This document shows, piece by piece, positions 24,913 to 32,411 of a stretch of DNA of 40,604 bases (positions within the stretch are counted from its first letter, which is position 1; every line of letters starts with the position of its first letter). Where the stretch lies: positions 1 to 40,604 of the forward strand of contig JAEELF010000040.1 in assembly GCA_016288815.1 (NCBI GenBank). Direction: 5' to 3'. This DNA is from Ruminococcus sp. GTDB lineage: Bacteria; Bacillota; Clostridia; Oscillospirales; Ruminococcaceae. Under the pieces are notes generated by a model, which did not search any database, was not told the origin of the DNA, and saw nothing but the letters and a program-made list of their open reading frames with translations. Made by a program: the position numbers and the translations under genes.

Positions 24913-25568
24913 TGTCCGACCTCATCTTCGACTACGACGGCACGCTCCACCAGTCCATGCTGACCTACGCCCCGGCTTTCCGGAGCACTATGGACTGGCT
25001 CGCAGACGAGGGCCACCTCCCCCGCCGCGAGTACTCCGACGAGGACATCTCCTACTGGCTCGGCTTTAATTCCGCCGATATGTGGGGGACCTTCGCCCCT
25101 GACCTCGACCCTGCGGTGCGCGAGAGGGCGAGGATACGTCTCGGAGAGGACATGGCGGAGAGGGTCGAGCGCGGCGAGGGAGCACTTTTCCCGCACGCCG
25201 AGGAGGTGCTGACAGAGCTGAAAAAGCGCGGTCACACGCTCATTTTCCTGAGCAACTGCCGCATACACTATATGGAGCGCCACAGGCGGGTCTTCGGGCT
25301 GGCAAGGTGGTTCGACTTCTTCTACTGCTGCGAGGAGTTCGGCTTCATACCCAAGCACGAGATCTTCCGGCAGATAGCCCCGCAGCACAGCGGACCGTTC
25401 ATCGTCATCGGCGACCGCTTTCACGACATCGAAACAGCCGCGCAGAATGGTCTGCGGTCGATAGGCTGCGCCTACGGCTACGGCTCCCGCGATGAGCTCG
25501 CAAAGGCTGACATCATCATCGACGATATCCGACAGATACCTGACGCCGTCAGCGCTCTCTCAGTGTGA
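24912..25568 (+). CDS. HAD-superfamily phosphatase, candidate riboflavin-pathway pyrimidine phosphatase
   Basis: A 218-residue haloacid-dehalogenase-type hydrolase. Motif I DYDGTL, motif II LSNC, a motif III lysine in FIPKHEIF and motif IV GDRFHDIE are all present, and an alpha-helical cap lies between motifs I and II. It starts on the last base of the ribH stop (TGATG), so it is translated with ribH. The riboflavin pathway needs a phosphatase for the ribitylaminopyrimidine phosphate, and the known ones in other bacteria are HAD enzymes, so context suggests that role. Phosphoglycolate phosphatase-like activity is the alternative. Confidence 0.88.
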   Translation: MSDLIFDYDGTLHQSMLTYAPAFRSTMDWLADEGHLPRREYSDEDISYWLGFNSADMWGTFAPDLDPAVRERARIRLGEDMAERVERGEGALFPHAEEVLTELKKRGHTLIFLSNCRIHYMERHRRVFGLARWFDFFYCCEEFGFIPKHEIFRQIAPQHSGPFIVIGDRFHDIETAAQNGLRSIGCAYGYGSRDELAKADIIIDDIRQIPDAVSALSV

Positions 25569-25586
25569 CGGCAGAACGGAGGGATC

Positions 25587-27230
25587 ATGACATTCAAACG
25601 CATTATCGCGCTGCTCACAGCACTCGTATTACCGGTAACGAGCACCTCCTGCACACTGCGCTCAAGGAAGCAGAAGGAGGAGAGCTCCTCAGCTGAGACC
25701 AGCACGAGCAATTCAGAGATACACACCCATAAACGCAGCAAAGCCGCCGAGGAGAGCGACCTCACTCCCGACGGTCAGTTCGTACACGAGAAGGTCGAGC
25801 AGCTGCTCCTCGACATCAAGGAGCCTGACAACGAAGAGGCAGTCCGCGAGGGAATAGAGATACTCGCCGACGAGCTCGACAAGCTGTACGAGGCATACTC
25901 GGTCAAGGAGATAATCTACTACAGCGACTGGAACAACGAGGAACTCGAGGCTGAGAACGACGAAGCCTTCGAGGCATACTACGTCGCTGCGGATTCCATT
26001 CTCTACGCCTTCTACCGCGGATACGCCACGGAGGAGTACTCCGCGCTGTTCGAGGAGTACATCGACTCAGTTGACGCCGACCTCCTTGAGTACTTCACGC
26101 TGCCCGCAGTTTCGCTGAAGCGCATCGAGGGCTACGCGAAGGTCGACAGCTCCCTCATGGACGAGCAGCTCGACAACTACTACGACATCGCCTACAACGA
26201 AGACCTCGACGACGACGAGAAGAACGTCAAGTGCGCGGAGGTCTACCTCGACGTCCTTGCGGGACTCAGCGAGGAGACCTTCTACTCCCGCTACAACCGC
26301 GACTATACCCCCGAGGAGATACTCGAGACGAGCAACTACGTCCGCGAGTACCTGATACCCCTCTACAACGACCTCCTCGATGACCTGTACGGCATGAAGG
26401 GTCTGCGCAAGGCTGCGAAAGCCTCCAGCCCGACCGAGGACCCCTTCGAGACCATCGCGGAGTACGCATACGAGCTCTCGGACGAGATCGGCGAATGTGC
26501 CGACAACGCCATAGACAAGGGCGTCTACACGCTTGCCTCCGGCGACGACTGCTACGACGGCTCGTTCACCACAGAGACGCCTGTGAGCGGCGGCTCGCTC
26601 ATGTACATCTACTGCGACGGCAGCTACACCGACCTCGAAACCGCGATACACGAGTTCGGGCACCACTACGCCTCCACCTACGCCCACACTCCCGCGATAA
26701 AGGCAACGCTCAACCTCGACATCGCCGAGGTACAGTCGCAGGGCATGGAGATACTGTTCACGCAGTTCTACGACGACATCTACGGTGAATATGCGGACGT
26801 TATGGAGATGTGTCTGCTGATCGACCTGCTCTCGGCGGTCATCTCGGGCTTCCTTGTCGGGGAGTTTGAGTACACAATGCTCCGCGACCGCGATTCGCTG
26901 AACGTTGACGACATCATCGAAGGCTTCAATGACATCATGGAGGACTTCAACCCCGATATCGAGTTCTACTATATCCCCCATATCTTCGAGCAGCCCGGCT
27001 ACTACATCAGCTACGGCACGTCCGCGCTTGCGGCGCTCGACCTGCTGAGCGACCCCGACACAGCCCTTGACCGCTACGAGGCGTTCGCGCGGGTAGACTC
27101 CAACGACCACGGGAACAAGTTCCGCAGCGCACTTGATGAATGCGGCTTCGATGACGTCCTGACCGAGGACTACATCGAATACATCGCGGACGTCATTCGT
27201 GACCGCGCAGACGAGATACTCGATCAATAA
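25587..27230 (+). CDS. Lipoprotein metallopeptidase, M3-like (HExxH)
   Basis: A 547-residue surface lipoprotein with signal peptide and a lipobox ending at Cys22 (TSTSC), followed by a Ser/Glu/Lys-rich linker. The catalytic part is mostly helical with HEFGHH (His355, Glu356, His359) and AEVQSQGMEILF, whose Glu381 fits the third zinc ligand of M3 oligoendopeptidases. The C-terminal half has YYIPHIFEQPGYYISYGTSALAALDLL, also M3-like. The middle is very acidic. ATG 25587 has GGAGGG three to four bases upstream. It lies 18 bp after the HAD gene and ends in a terminator, so it probably shares the rib transcript. Family assignment is by motif. Confidence 0.83.
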   Translation: MTFKRIIALLTALVLPVTSTSCTLRSRKQKEESSSAETSTSNSEIHTHKRSKAAEESDLTPDGQFVHEKVEQLLLDIKEPDNEEAVREGIEILADELDKLYEAYSVKEIIYYSDWNNEELEAENDEAFEAYYVAADSILYAFYRGYATEEYSALFEEYIDSVDADLLEYFTLPAVSLKRIEGYAKVDSSLMDEQLDNYYDIAYNEDLDDDEKNVKCAEVYLDVLAGLSEETFYSRYNRDYTPEEILETSNYVREYLIPLYNDLLDDLYGMKGLRKAAKASSPTEDPFETIAEYAYELSDEIGECADNAIDKGVYTLASGDDCYDGSFTTETPVSGGSLMYIYCDGSYTDLETAIHEFGHHYASTYAHTPAIKATLNLDIAEVQSQGMEILFTQFYDDIYGEYADVMEMCLLIDLLSAVISGFLVGEFEYTMLRDRDSLNVDDIIEGFNDIMEDFNPDIEFYYIPHIFEQPGYYISYGTSALAALDLLSDPDTALDRYEAFARVDSNDHGNKFRSALDECGFDDVLTEDYIEYIADVIRDRADEILDQ

Positions 27231-27245
27231 GCGCAGACAAAAACG

Positions 27246-27278
27246 AAAAAAGCAGACCCTATGCGGGTCTGCTTTTTT
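27246..27278. terminator. Bidirectional terminator
   Basis: A 14-bp stem, AAAAAAGCAGACCC (27246-27259) with its complement (27265-27278). It serves the M3-like gene (+) and the membrane protein gene (-). Confidence 0.92.
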
Positions 27279-27298
27279 ATGTATATGGTAGAATGAGC

Positions 27299-27994
27299 TC
27301 AGAATCTCATCATAACGACGTACAGGAGCAGTATGAGCGACGCGAAAAACGCGATACAAAACACGATACCCGCCGCCGAACGCTTTTTCTGGAGGCCGTC
27401 GTACTCGCTGTCGATGTCCTTCTCCTTAAAGATGACGAACGGCGCCGCTACCAGCACGAGGTTCAGCACGCCTATGATGATACACAAGATGTTCAGCAGG
27501 TTGGCGTAGGTGTCGATGTAATAGGTAGTCTCACGGGTAGTGAGTTCGCCGTTGAACTGCTCGGCGAGGTCACGGGAAATAGAGCTGTCGAACTTCCGGA
27601 CAGCGCCCCTTACCTCGGCGTTCTTGTAGTTCTCATAGGTCGTGAAGTTGAAATTATTGCCGAAATTCTTACCCGCGCGCACGAATCCGATACCCTCATC
27701 GTCCTCGGAGAAGATCATGTAGTAATGCTCTTCGAGGAGCGGGATTATGTAGTTGAGCGTGTGCTTGACGTCATATGAATCGGTGAAGCCGTATGTGGGC
27801 GTACCCTCGACGAAATCCCCTGCCTCAGCGGTACCGTCGAAGAAAGCCGACATCGGCTGCGGGGACTTGAGAAGTCCGGAAATGCCGCTGTAAAGGCATA
27901 TCGCCGCTATGAGACCGAAGACGAGAATGAAGATGTTGCGCGACTTCTTCGAGTCCTGGATATAATTTGCTTCTTTATTATTGAAAAGTGCCAT
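27299..27994 (-). CDS. Membrane protein with three predicted spans, unknown function
   Basis: A 231-residue protein. Membrane spans are at about 20-38, 167-190 and 207-228. Between the first and second is a ~125-residue extracellular domain (FVEGTPTYGFTDSYDVKHTLNYIIPLLEEHYYMIF...). A basic loop (KEKDIDSEYDGLQKKRSA) separates the last two spans. I recognise no family. ATG 27994 has GGGGGGAT seven bases upstream. It lies 20 bp after ydbC with no promoter between, so it is probably co-transcribed with it. Confidence 0.75.
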   Translation of the reverse strand: MALFNNKEANYIQDSKKSRNIFILVFGLIAAICLYSGISGLLKSPQPMSAFFDGTAEAGDFVEGTPTYGFTDSYDVKHTLNYIIPLLEEHYYMIFSEDDEGIGFVRAGKNFGNNFNFTTYENYKNAEVRGAVRKFDSSISRDLAEQFNGELTTRETTYYIDTYANLLNILCIIIGVLNLVLVAAPFVIFKEKDIDSEYDGLQKKRSAAGIVFCIAFFASLILLLYVVMMRF

Positions 27995-28014
27995 CCCAAT
28001 GATCCCCCCATGTT

Positions 28015-28248
28015 TTATTCAAACGAATCGAGGTCGATATCCGCGAGCAGCTCCTTGAGGGAAGCGAGCTCATCGGCGGTAAGGGTCACGCCCTTGCCCA
28101 TGCGGGAGTGGTCGGGGGACCATTCTCTGATGTCGTACTTGGGCTCGTGCTCGTTCCAGCTGACGAGGTTGAGCTCCTTGGTCCAGCCCTTTGCGTTCTC
28201 GGAGAGCACTCCGATGCTTTCTGTGATATCAAATTTCAGTTCTGCCAT
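28015..28248 (-). CDS. ydbC: YdbC-family PC4-like single-stranded DNA-binding protein
   Basis: A 77-residue protein matching the bacterial YdbC/PC4 group: SIGVLSENAKGWTKELNLVSWN, PKYDIREWSPDHSRMGKGVTLT and a C-terminal helix. Relatives form dimers that bind single-stranded DNA and are related to eukaryotic coactivator PC4; a role in transcription or DNA repair is suggested. ATG 28248 has AGGAGG six bases upstream. It is the first gene of a two-gene unit with the 27299-27994 membrane protein. Confidence 0.9.
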   Translation of the reverse strand: MAELKFDITESIGVLSENAKGWTKELNLVSWNEHEPKYDIREWSPDHSRMGKGVTLTADELASLKELLADIDLDSFE

Positions 28249-28284
28249 GATAGACCTCCTGTGGTAATTTTTGTGAATGTATTA

Positions 28285-28313
28285 ATCATACCACAGAAAC
28301 TCTGTTTTGTCAA
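28285..28313 (-). promoter_or_regulatory. Sigma-A promoter of ydbC
   Basis: Minus strand: -35 TTGACA (28308-28313), 17-bp spacer ending TGTGG, -10 TATGAT (28285-28290). An ACAGAaacTCTGT dyad lies inside the spacer. Confidence 0.85.
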
Positions 28314-28315
28314 GC

Positions 28316-28410
28316 GCAGCGTGACGCTGCACCCAGACACGTTGCCGCTCGTAAACTCGCTCACTCTCATTGAGGACGTTTGTCGTACATCGCATACGGA
28401 ACAATTGTCA
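28316..28410 (-). repeat. 125-bp repeat family, copy 1 (diverged)
   Basis: Minus orientation. It keeps the core CGTATGCGATGTAC and GAGAGTGAGCGAGTTTACG plus AGCGGCAACGTG. The end hairpin is GCAGCGT/ACGCTGC (28316-28330) instead of GCAGGGC/GCCCTGC. Confidence 0.75.
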
Positions 28411-28416
28411 AGTATC

Positions 28417-28541
28417 AGGTCTCAGGAATCAGATTTTGGGGTCGGCGCGGATAATTCCGAATTCCGCATTCCGAATTCTTCACGCCCCTACGACCTGACA
28501 CATGAAAACTAAAACCTGATACCTGAAACCTGACACCAGTT
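28417..28541. repeat. Composite repeat: facing heptamer arrays around CCGCATTCCGAATTC
   Basis: Forward TATCAGGTCTCAGGAATCAG (28417-28436), a middle ATAATTCCGAATTCCGCATT-type segment (28450-28480) and CCCCTACG, then reverse ACCTGAC/ACCTGAT/ACCTGAA heptamers (28493-28541). The order matches 17103-17261. Confidence 0.7.
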
Positions 28542-28551
28542 CCGTATGGGT

Positions 28552-28854
28552 TCATATCGCCCCAGAGAGGTAATTAAGCGCACGGGAATAAAGCTGCCGC
28601 GGACGGCTCCTGTGTGAGATGAGCGTCTCGGCGAAGTCCACCGCGTCCTCGATATTCCGCGAAAAATCCGCAATGCACTCCGTCTCGCCGGTCTCGTAAT
28701 CCTCCGCCTCGACGCCGTATGTACCGACCTCCGTCCCGAACGCGCGTATCCTCCCGGTTATCACGCGGTACGCGACCTTGTTGTCAGCGACGACCTCCAT
28801 ATAGACTGTCCTCCCGCAGACCTCGCTCCTCATCATCGTCATAGCTCCGAACAT
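28552..28854 (-). CDS. Small conserved protein of unknown function (possibly DUF6514)
   Basis: A 100-residue soluble protein. ATG 28854 has AAAGGAGC six bases upstream; the longer open frame to 29031 crosses the promoter at 28883-28911 and overlaps the synthetase gene, so it is not used. It contains TVYMEVVADNKVAYRVITG, YGVEAEDYETGETECIADFSRNIEDAVDFAETLISHRSRPRQLYS. The layout of a small beta domain plus a terminal helix with DAVDFAETLI...PRQLYSRAL resembles DUF6514 proteins of clostridia from memory; I am not sure. Function unknown. Confidence 0.72.
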   Translation of the reverse strand: MFGAMTMMRSEVCGRTVYMEVVADNKVAYRVITGRIRAFGTEVGTYGVEAEDYETGETECIADFSRNIEDAVDFAETLISHRSRPRQLYSRALNYLSGAI

Positions 28855-28882
28855 AAAACCGCTCCTTTCTTTCAGTACATCT

Positions 28883-28911
28883 ATAGTACCACGAAAGGAA
28901 CGGTCTGTGAA
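28883..28911 (-). promoter_or_regulatory. Sigma-A promoter of the 28854 gene
   Basis: Minus strand: -35 TTCACA (28906-28911), 17-bp spacer ending CGTGG, -10 TACTAT (28883-28888). Confidence 0.65.
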
Positions 28912-28958
28912 TAGGTTATTTTTGAGGAAACAAAGGCGTTTGCGGAGATTCGTGTCGA

Positions 28959-29651
28959 TTATTCGATGTCGTTTATCTGCATGAATATCTGCTGCATACG
29001 GAGGTCGGTCTCGGCGATCTTTTCGGCGCACTCACGCAGCTCCTCCGAGATCTCGGGAGTTATCGCCGCCGAGGGCTTGTATTTTAGCTGGTGCTCGAGG
29101 CTCGCCCAGAAGTCCATGCCGATGGTGCGTATCTGTATCTCGACCGGCGCATACTGCTTGCGGGTGGAAGTGTAGACCGGCACGGAGAGTATCATGTGAT
29201 AGCTCCTGTAGCCCGATTCCTTGGGATTTTTGATGTAGTCCTTGGACTTTATCAGCACGAAGTCGTCGCGCCGCCCGAGCATTTCCACTATAGCATAGAT
29301 GTCGCTGATGTAGCAGCAGGTCACGCGGATACCAGCCATATCGAGGAGGTTTTTCCGTGCAGCCTCGGGCGTGAGAGGGAGCCCCTTCTTCTGGAGCTTG
29401 CCGATTATGGACTGCGGCGACTTGAGGCGGCTCTCGATGTTGTGTATCGGGTTGCGCTGGAAATTTACCTGAAACTCGTTATCGAGGATAGTCAGGTAGG
29501 TACTGACGACCTCGATCGCCGAATTATAGAGGTGCTGGAGCTGGATGAACTCAAAAAATGTGCGCTCGAAAGCCTCCCTCGAAGAATCGTTGCTGCCCGC
29601 GATCGCCGGGAGATGCTCCATTGATTCGATATAGAAATTCACGTCGTCCAT
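28959..29651 (-). CDS. Small alarmone synthetase (RelQ/YjbM-like GTP pyrophosphokinase)
   Basis: A 230-residue cytoplasmic enzyme that makes (p)ppGpp from ATP and GTP or GDP. The synthetase motifs are in order: IESRLKSPQSIIGKLQKKG, LLDMAGIRVTCCY, DYIKNPKESGYRSYH and VEIQIRTIGMDFWASLEHQLKYK. There is no hydrolase, TGS or ACT domain, so it is a small synthetase and not a long RelA/SpoT. ATG 29651 has AAGGAGG six bases upstream. It diverges from the OGG gene. A possible promoter (TTTTCA-17-TATTAT) lies in the shared AT-rich region but is weak. Confidence 0.93.
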   Translation of the reverse strand: MDDVNFYIESMEHLPAIAGSNDSSREAFERTFFEFIQLQHLYNSAIEVVSTYLTILDNEFQVNFQRNPIHNIESRLKSPQSIIGKLQKKGLPLTPEAARKNLLDMAGIRVTCCYISDIYAIVEMLGRRDDFVLIKSKDYIKNPKESGYRSYHMILSVPVYTSTRKQYAPVEIQIRTIGMDFWASLEHQLKYKPSAAITPEISEELRECAEKIAETDLRMQQIFMQINDIE

Positions 29652-29717
29652 GATCTGCCTCCTTGAAGTGTTTTTTCCGCCGGGAGCGGAGTCCCCCGCA
29701 AAAATTTCTGTCAGGTC

Positions 29718-29746
29718 TTGCAATACACATAATATTTTAGTATAAT
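29718..29746 (+). promoter_or_regulatory. Sigma-A promoter of the OGG-type glycosylase gene
   Basis: -35 TTGCAA (29718-29723), 17-bp spacer, -10 TATAAT (29741-29746), in the divergent region with the alarmone synthetase gene. Confidence 0.8.
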
Positions 29747-29799
29747 TTAATTGAAAAATCAAGTATTTCCGATCAAATTATCATGAACGGAGGAATGAT

Positions 29800-30618
29800 A
29801 TGGACTATTCTGTTGCAGGAAATGACATAATTCTACACGAGCCCGACCTCGACCTCGACGAGACCCTCGACTGCGGGCAGGCTTTCAGATGGCGGAAAAC
29901 ACCCTCGGACTACGACTGCACCTACGAGGGCTGCTTCGTGGACACTCCCCTCAGGGTCTCGCAGGACGGCAGTGGAAGATTCATATTCCACGCCGTCAGC
30001 GAGCAGGAATTTCTCTCCCGCTGGGTGGACTATTTCGATCTCTCCACCGACTACGCCGACCTCAAACGACGGTTCTCCGAAGACGAGACCCTCTCGAAGG
30101 CGTGCGGGTTCGCGGGCGGGATACGTCTTCTACGGCAGGATGCATGGGAGTGCCTCATCTCGTTCATCATCTCGCAGAACAACAATATCCCCCGCATAAA
30201 GGGCATAATCGACCGTCTCTGCGTGAATTACGGACATTTCCCGACTGCCGCCGAACTCGCGCGGGAGACTCCCGATTCCCTCGCTTACCTCAGGAGCGGC
30301 TTCCGGGCGAAGTACATATGTGACGCCGCAAAGCGCGTAAATTCAGGAGATACCGACCTCGCCGCGGTCGCCGCCATGCCGATGGAAGACGCCCGCAGGG
30401 AGCTGCAAAAAATAACCGGCGTGGGACCAAAGGTCGCGGAATGCGTCCTCCTCTACGGTATGCACCGCACCGAAGCCTTCCCCGTGGACGTCTGGATAAA
30501 GCGCGTCCTCGCGGAGTACTATCCCGCCGGATTCCCGGAATCTCTGAAAGATAACGCCGGTATCGCGCAGCAGTACCTCTTCCACTATGTCCGGAATCTC
30601 CCCCGGCAGGGTGACTGA
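29800..30618 (+). CDS. OGG1-type DNA glycosylase/AP lyase
   Basis: A 272-residue base-excision repair enzyme of the 8-oxoguanine glycosylase (OGG) type. The N-terminal domain has DLDETLDCGQAFRW. The HhH-GPD core has ISQNNNIPRIKGIIDRL, then the helix-hairpin-helix ITGVGPKVAECVLLYG with catalytic Lys211 and PVDVWIKR with Asp230. The 19-residue spacing between Lys and Asp equals that of OGG1. It should remove 8-oxoguanine opposite cytosine and nick the strand. It may instead be annotated as a 3-methyladenine glycosylase, but the lysine argues for OGG. ATG 29800 has GGAGGA five bases upstream. Confidence 0.92.
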   Translation: MDYSVAGNDIILHEPDLDLDETLDCGQAFRWRKTPSDYDCTYEGCFVDTPLRVSQDGSGRFIFHAVSEQEFLSRWVDYFDLSTDYADLKRRFSEDETLSKACGFAGGIRLLRQDAWECLISFIISQNNNIPRIKGIIDRLCVNYGHFPTAAELARETPDSLAYLRSGFRAKYICDAAKRVNSGDTDLAAVAAMPMEDARRELQKITGVGPKVAECVLLYGMHRTEAFPVDVWIKRVLAEYYPAGFPESLKDNAGIAQQYLFHYVRNLPRQGD

Positions 30619-30620
30619 AT

Positions 30621-30670
30621 GAATATCCGCAATATCTGACGCATCTGATGTGAAATATCGCAATATTCTG
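30621..30670 (+). promoter_or_regulatory. Two direct repeats upstream of the AraC-family gene
   Basis: GAATATCCGCAATATCTG (30621-30638) and AAATATCGCAATATTCTG (30653-30670) are near-identical and about 32 bp, or three helical turns, apart. They end 11 bp before the -35 box at 30682. They are candidate binding sites for the AraC protein itself. Confidence 0.5.
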
Positions 30671-30681
30671 CTAAAAAAGTA

Positions 30682-30710
30682 TGGACAACCGCGGGATATT
30701 GTGGTATAAT
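30682..30710 (+). promoter_or_regulatory. Sigma-A promoter of the AraC-family gene
   Basis: -35 TGGACA (30682-30687), 17-bp spacer ending TGTGG, -10 TATAAT (30705-30710). Confidence 0.78.
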
Positions 30711-30768
30711 TGATTTGTATTATATTGCTCCGGCGGTTTAGGCGCCTCCGGACTAAGGAGTTTTTACA

Positions 30769-31632
30769 ATGGAACAGAAACCGACTACCCCCTCAAAGGG
30801 CGCACTGTCGAAACGTATCATCAGTACGCCCGACCCTGCGGCGAAGAGCGCGTTCTTCTACATTCAGGAGACCGGCTCCACCGTCACCGACGACGCCGCC
30901 ACCACTCAGCGCAAGGACCTCGACTCATTCCTCATCGTCGCGGTCGCAGGCGGACACGGCGAACTCACCTACGGCAGCGCAACTTTCCCCCTCTCAAAAG
31001 GCGACTGCTTCTTCATCGACTGCCACGTCCCGCACTTCTACAAGTCCTCGACCCGCGACCCGTGGGAGCTTATGTGGGTGCACTTCAACGGCAGCACCTC
31101 CGAGCAGTACTATGAGTACTTCCTCTCGCAGTCGAAGAACGTCTTCCGCCCCGCGTCGTTCGAGCGCACAGCCTCGGTCATCTCCGAGATAATCAGCGTC
31201 AACGAAGCCAAGTCCCCCGATGCGGAGATAATCACGTCAAAGCTCATCGTGGACCTGCTGACCATCGCCCTCACATCGCGTGTGGACGACCAGCAGTTCG
31301 ACTCTGCCCTCAACCAGAAGCTCGCGTCAGTCCACGACTACATCGAGGAGCACTTCAGCGAGGACCTCTCCCTCGAGAAGCTCGCGTCGGAGTTCTACAT
31401 AAGCAAATTCTACCTCACGCGCGAGTACAAGAAGATCTACGGCAAGACCATTTTCCAGCATATCATCACGGCACGTATCAATCACGGCAAGCAGCTGCTG
31501 CGGTTCTCGGACAGATCAGTCGAGGAGATCGCGCACCTCTGCGGCTTCAACGACCAGAGCTACTTCGCGCGGCAGTTCAAGAAGGCGGAGAACCTGACCT
31601 GCTTCTCCTACAGGAAAATGTGGCGTGACTGA
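30769..31632 (+). CDS. AraC-family transcriptional regulator
   Basis: A 287-residue regulator. Residues ~20-130 form a cupin-type ligand-binding domain (GGHGELTYGSATFPLSKGDCFFIDCHVPHFYKSS, WELMWVHFNG). The last ~100 residues carry two helix-turn-helix motifs: LSLEKLASEFYISKFYLTREYKKIYG, and VEEIAHLCGFNDQSYFARQFKKAENLTCFSYRK. Such regulators usually respond to sugars and control adjacent metabolic genes, but none lies next to it here. ATG 30769 has AAGGAG eight bases upstream. The upstream direct repeats suggest autoregulation. Confidence 0.94.
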   Translation: MEQKPTTPSKGALSKRIISTPDPAAKSAFFYIQETGSTVTDDAATTQRKDLDSFLIVAVAGGHGELTYGSATFPLSKGDCFFIDCHVPHFYKSSTRDPWELMWVHFNGSTSEQYYEYFLSQSKNVFRPASFERTASVISEIISVNEAKSPDAEIITSKLIVDLLTIALTSRVDDQQFDSALNQKLASVHDYIEEHFSEDLSLEKLASEFYISKFYLTREYKKIYGKTIFQHIITARINHGKQLLRFSDRSVEEIAHLCGFNDQSYFARQFKKAENLTCFSYRKMWRD

Positions 31633-31634
31633 GC

Positions 31635-31725
31635 GGCAGGGCAGCGCCCTGCACGTCCGCACGTTGCCGCTCGTAAACTCGCTCACTCTCATCAAAGACC
31701 TTTGCCGTACATCGCATACGGACGG
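31635..31725 (-). repeat. 125-bp repeat family, copy 2
   Basis: Minus orientation. The GCAGGGC/GCCCTGC end hairpin lies at 31636-31652, followed by the conserved core through CGCATACGG. The middle differs (CAAAGACCTTTG in place of TGAGGACGTAAAT). It follows the araC stop within a few bases. Confidence 0.8.
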
Positions 31726-31747
31726 TTTGTATGGGTCGGCGCCCGGC

Positions 31748-31775
31748 ATGATAATTACGCATTACGCATTTTTTA
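31748..31775. repeat. ATTACGCATTACGCATT segment
   Basis: ATAATTACGCATTACGCATT, the same short repeat as at 9707, 17148 and 36022. Directly before the response-regulator gene; a weak TTGTAT-17-GATAAT promoter (31727-31755) overlaps it. Confidence 0.6.
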
Positions 31776-31802
31776 GCAGCACATTTTGAAACGGAGTAAA
31801 CA

Positions 31803-32411
31803 ATGAACACTATCCTTGTCGTCGAGGACGACTCGACGCTCAACAAAAACATCTCGCTCGCCCTCGAAAATTCGGGATACAGCGTACTTTCTGCGGACTG
31901 TCTCGAGCGCGCCCGCGAAATCTACGAACAAGCTGCGCTCATTCTGCTCGATGTCACGCTCCCCGACGGGAACGGCTTCGCTTTCTGCCGTGAGATACGT
32001 CAGAAGGTGCAGACGCCGGTCATCTTCCTGACCTCCTTCGACGAGGAATGCGACATCGTAAAAGGCTTCGATTCGGGCTGCGACGACTATATCCCCAAAC
32101 CGTTCAGGCTGCGTGAGCTGCTGTCACGGATACGCGCGGTCATGCGGCGGTGCGTGGTCGAAACGCCCGACCTCGAGCTCACGGCGCTGGAGCAGAAGCT
32201 CCTCGATTACCTCATGCTCAACCGCGGACGCTTCCTCACGCGCGACCAGATACTTGCCTATTTATGGGACAATAACGGCACTTTCGTCAACGACAATACA
32301 CTGTCCGTGAACATCAGCCGTCTGCGTGACAAGCTGCGCGAATCCGGCAAGGGACAGATTATCACCAAGAGAGGCGTGGGCTACACATGGACAGACCAGA
32401 CAAGCTCATAA
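31803..32411 (+). CDS. OmpR/PhoB-family response regulator
   Basis: A 202-residue regulator. The receiver domain shows VVEDD, phosphoacceptor Asp50 in LLDVTLPDG, a conserved Ser in LTSFDEE and Lys in PKPFRLREL. The winged helix follows directly (LTALEQKLLDYLMLNRGRFLTRDQILAYLWDNN, VSRLRDKL-type NISRLRDKL, KRGVGYTW), with a shortened linker. ATG 31803 has ACGGAG six bases upstream. It overlaps the kinase gene by 25 bp. The nearest relatives are usually regulators of antimicrobial-peptide or cell-envelope ABC transporters, but no such transporter is adjacent. Confidence 0.95.
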   Translation: MNTILVVEDDSTLNKNISLALENSGYSVLSADCLERAREIYEQAALILLDVTLPDGNGFAFCREIRQKVQTPVIFLTSFDEECDIVKGFDSGCDDYIPKPFRLRELLSRIRAVMRRCVVETPDLELTALEQKLLDYLMLNRGRFLTRDQILAYLWDNNGTFVNDNTLSVNISRLRDKLRESGKGQIITKRGVGYTWTDQTSS

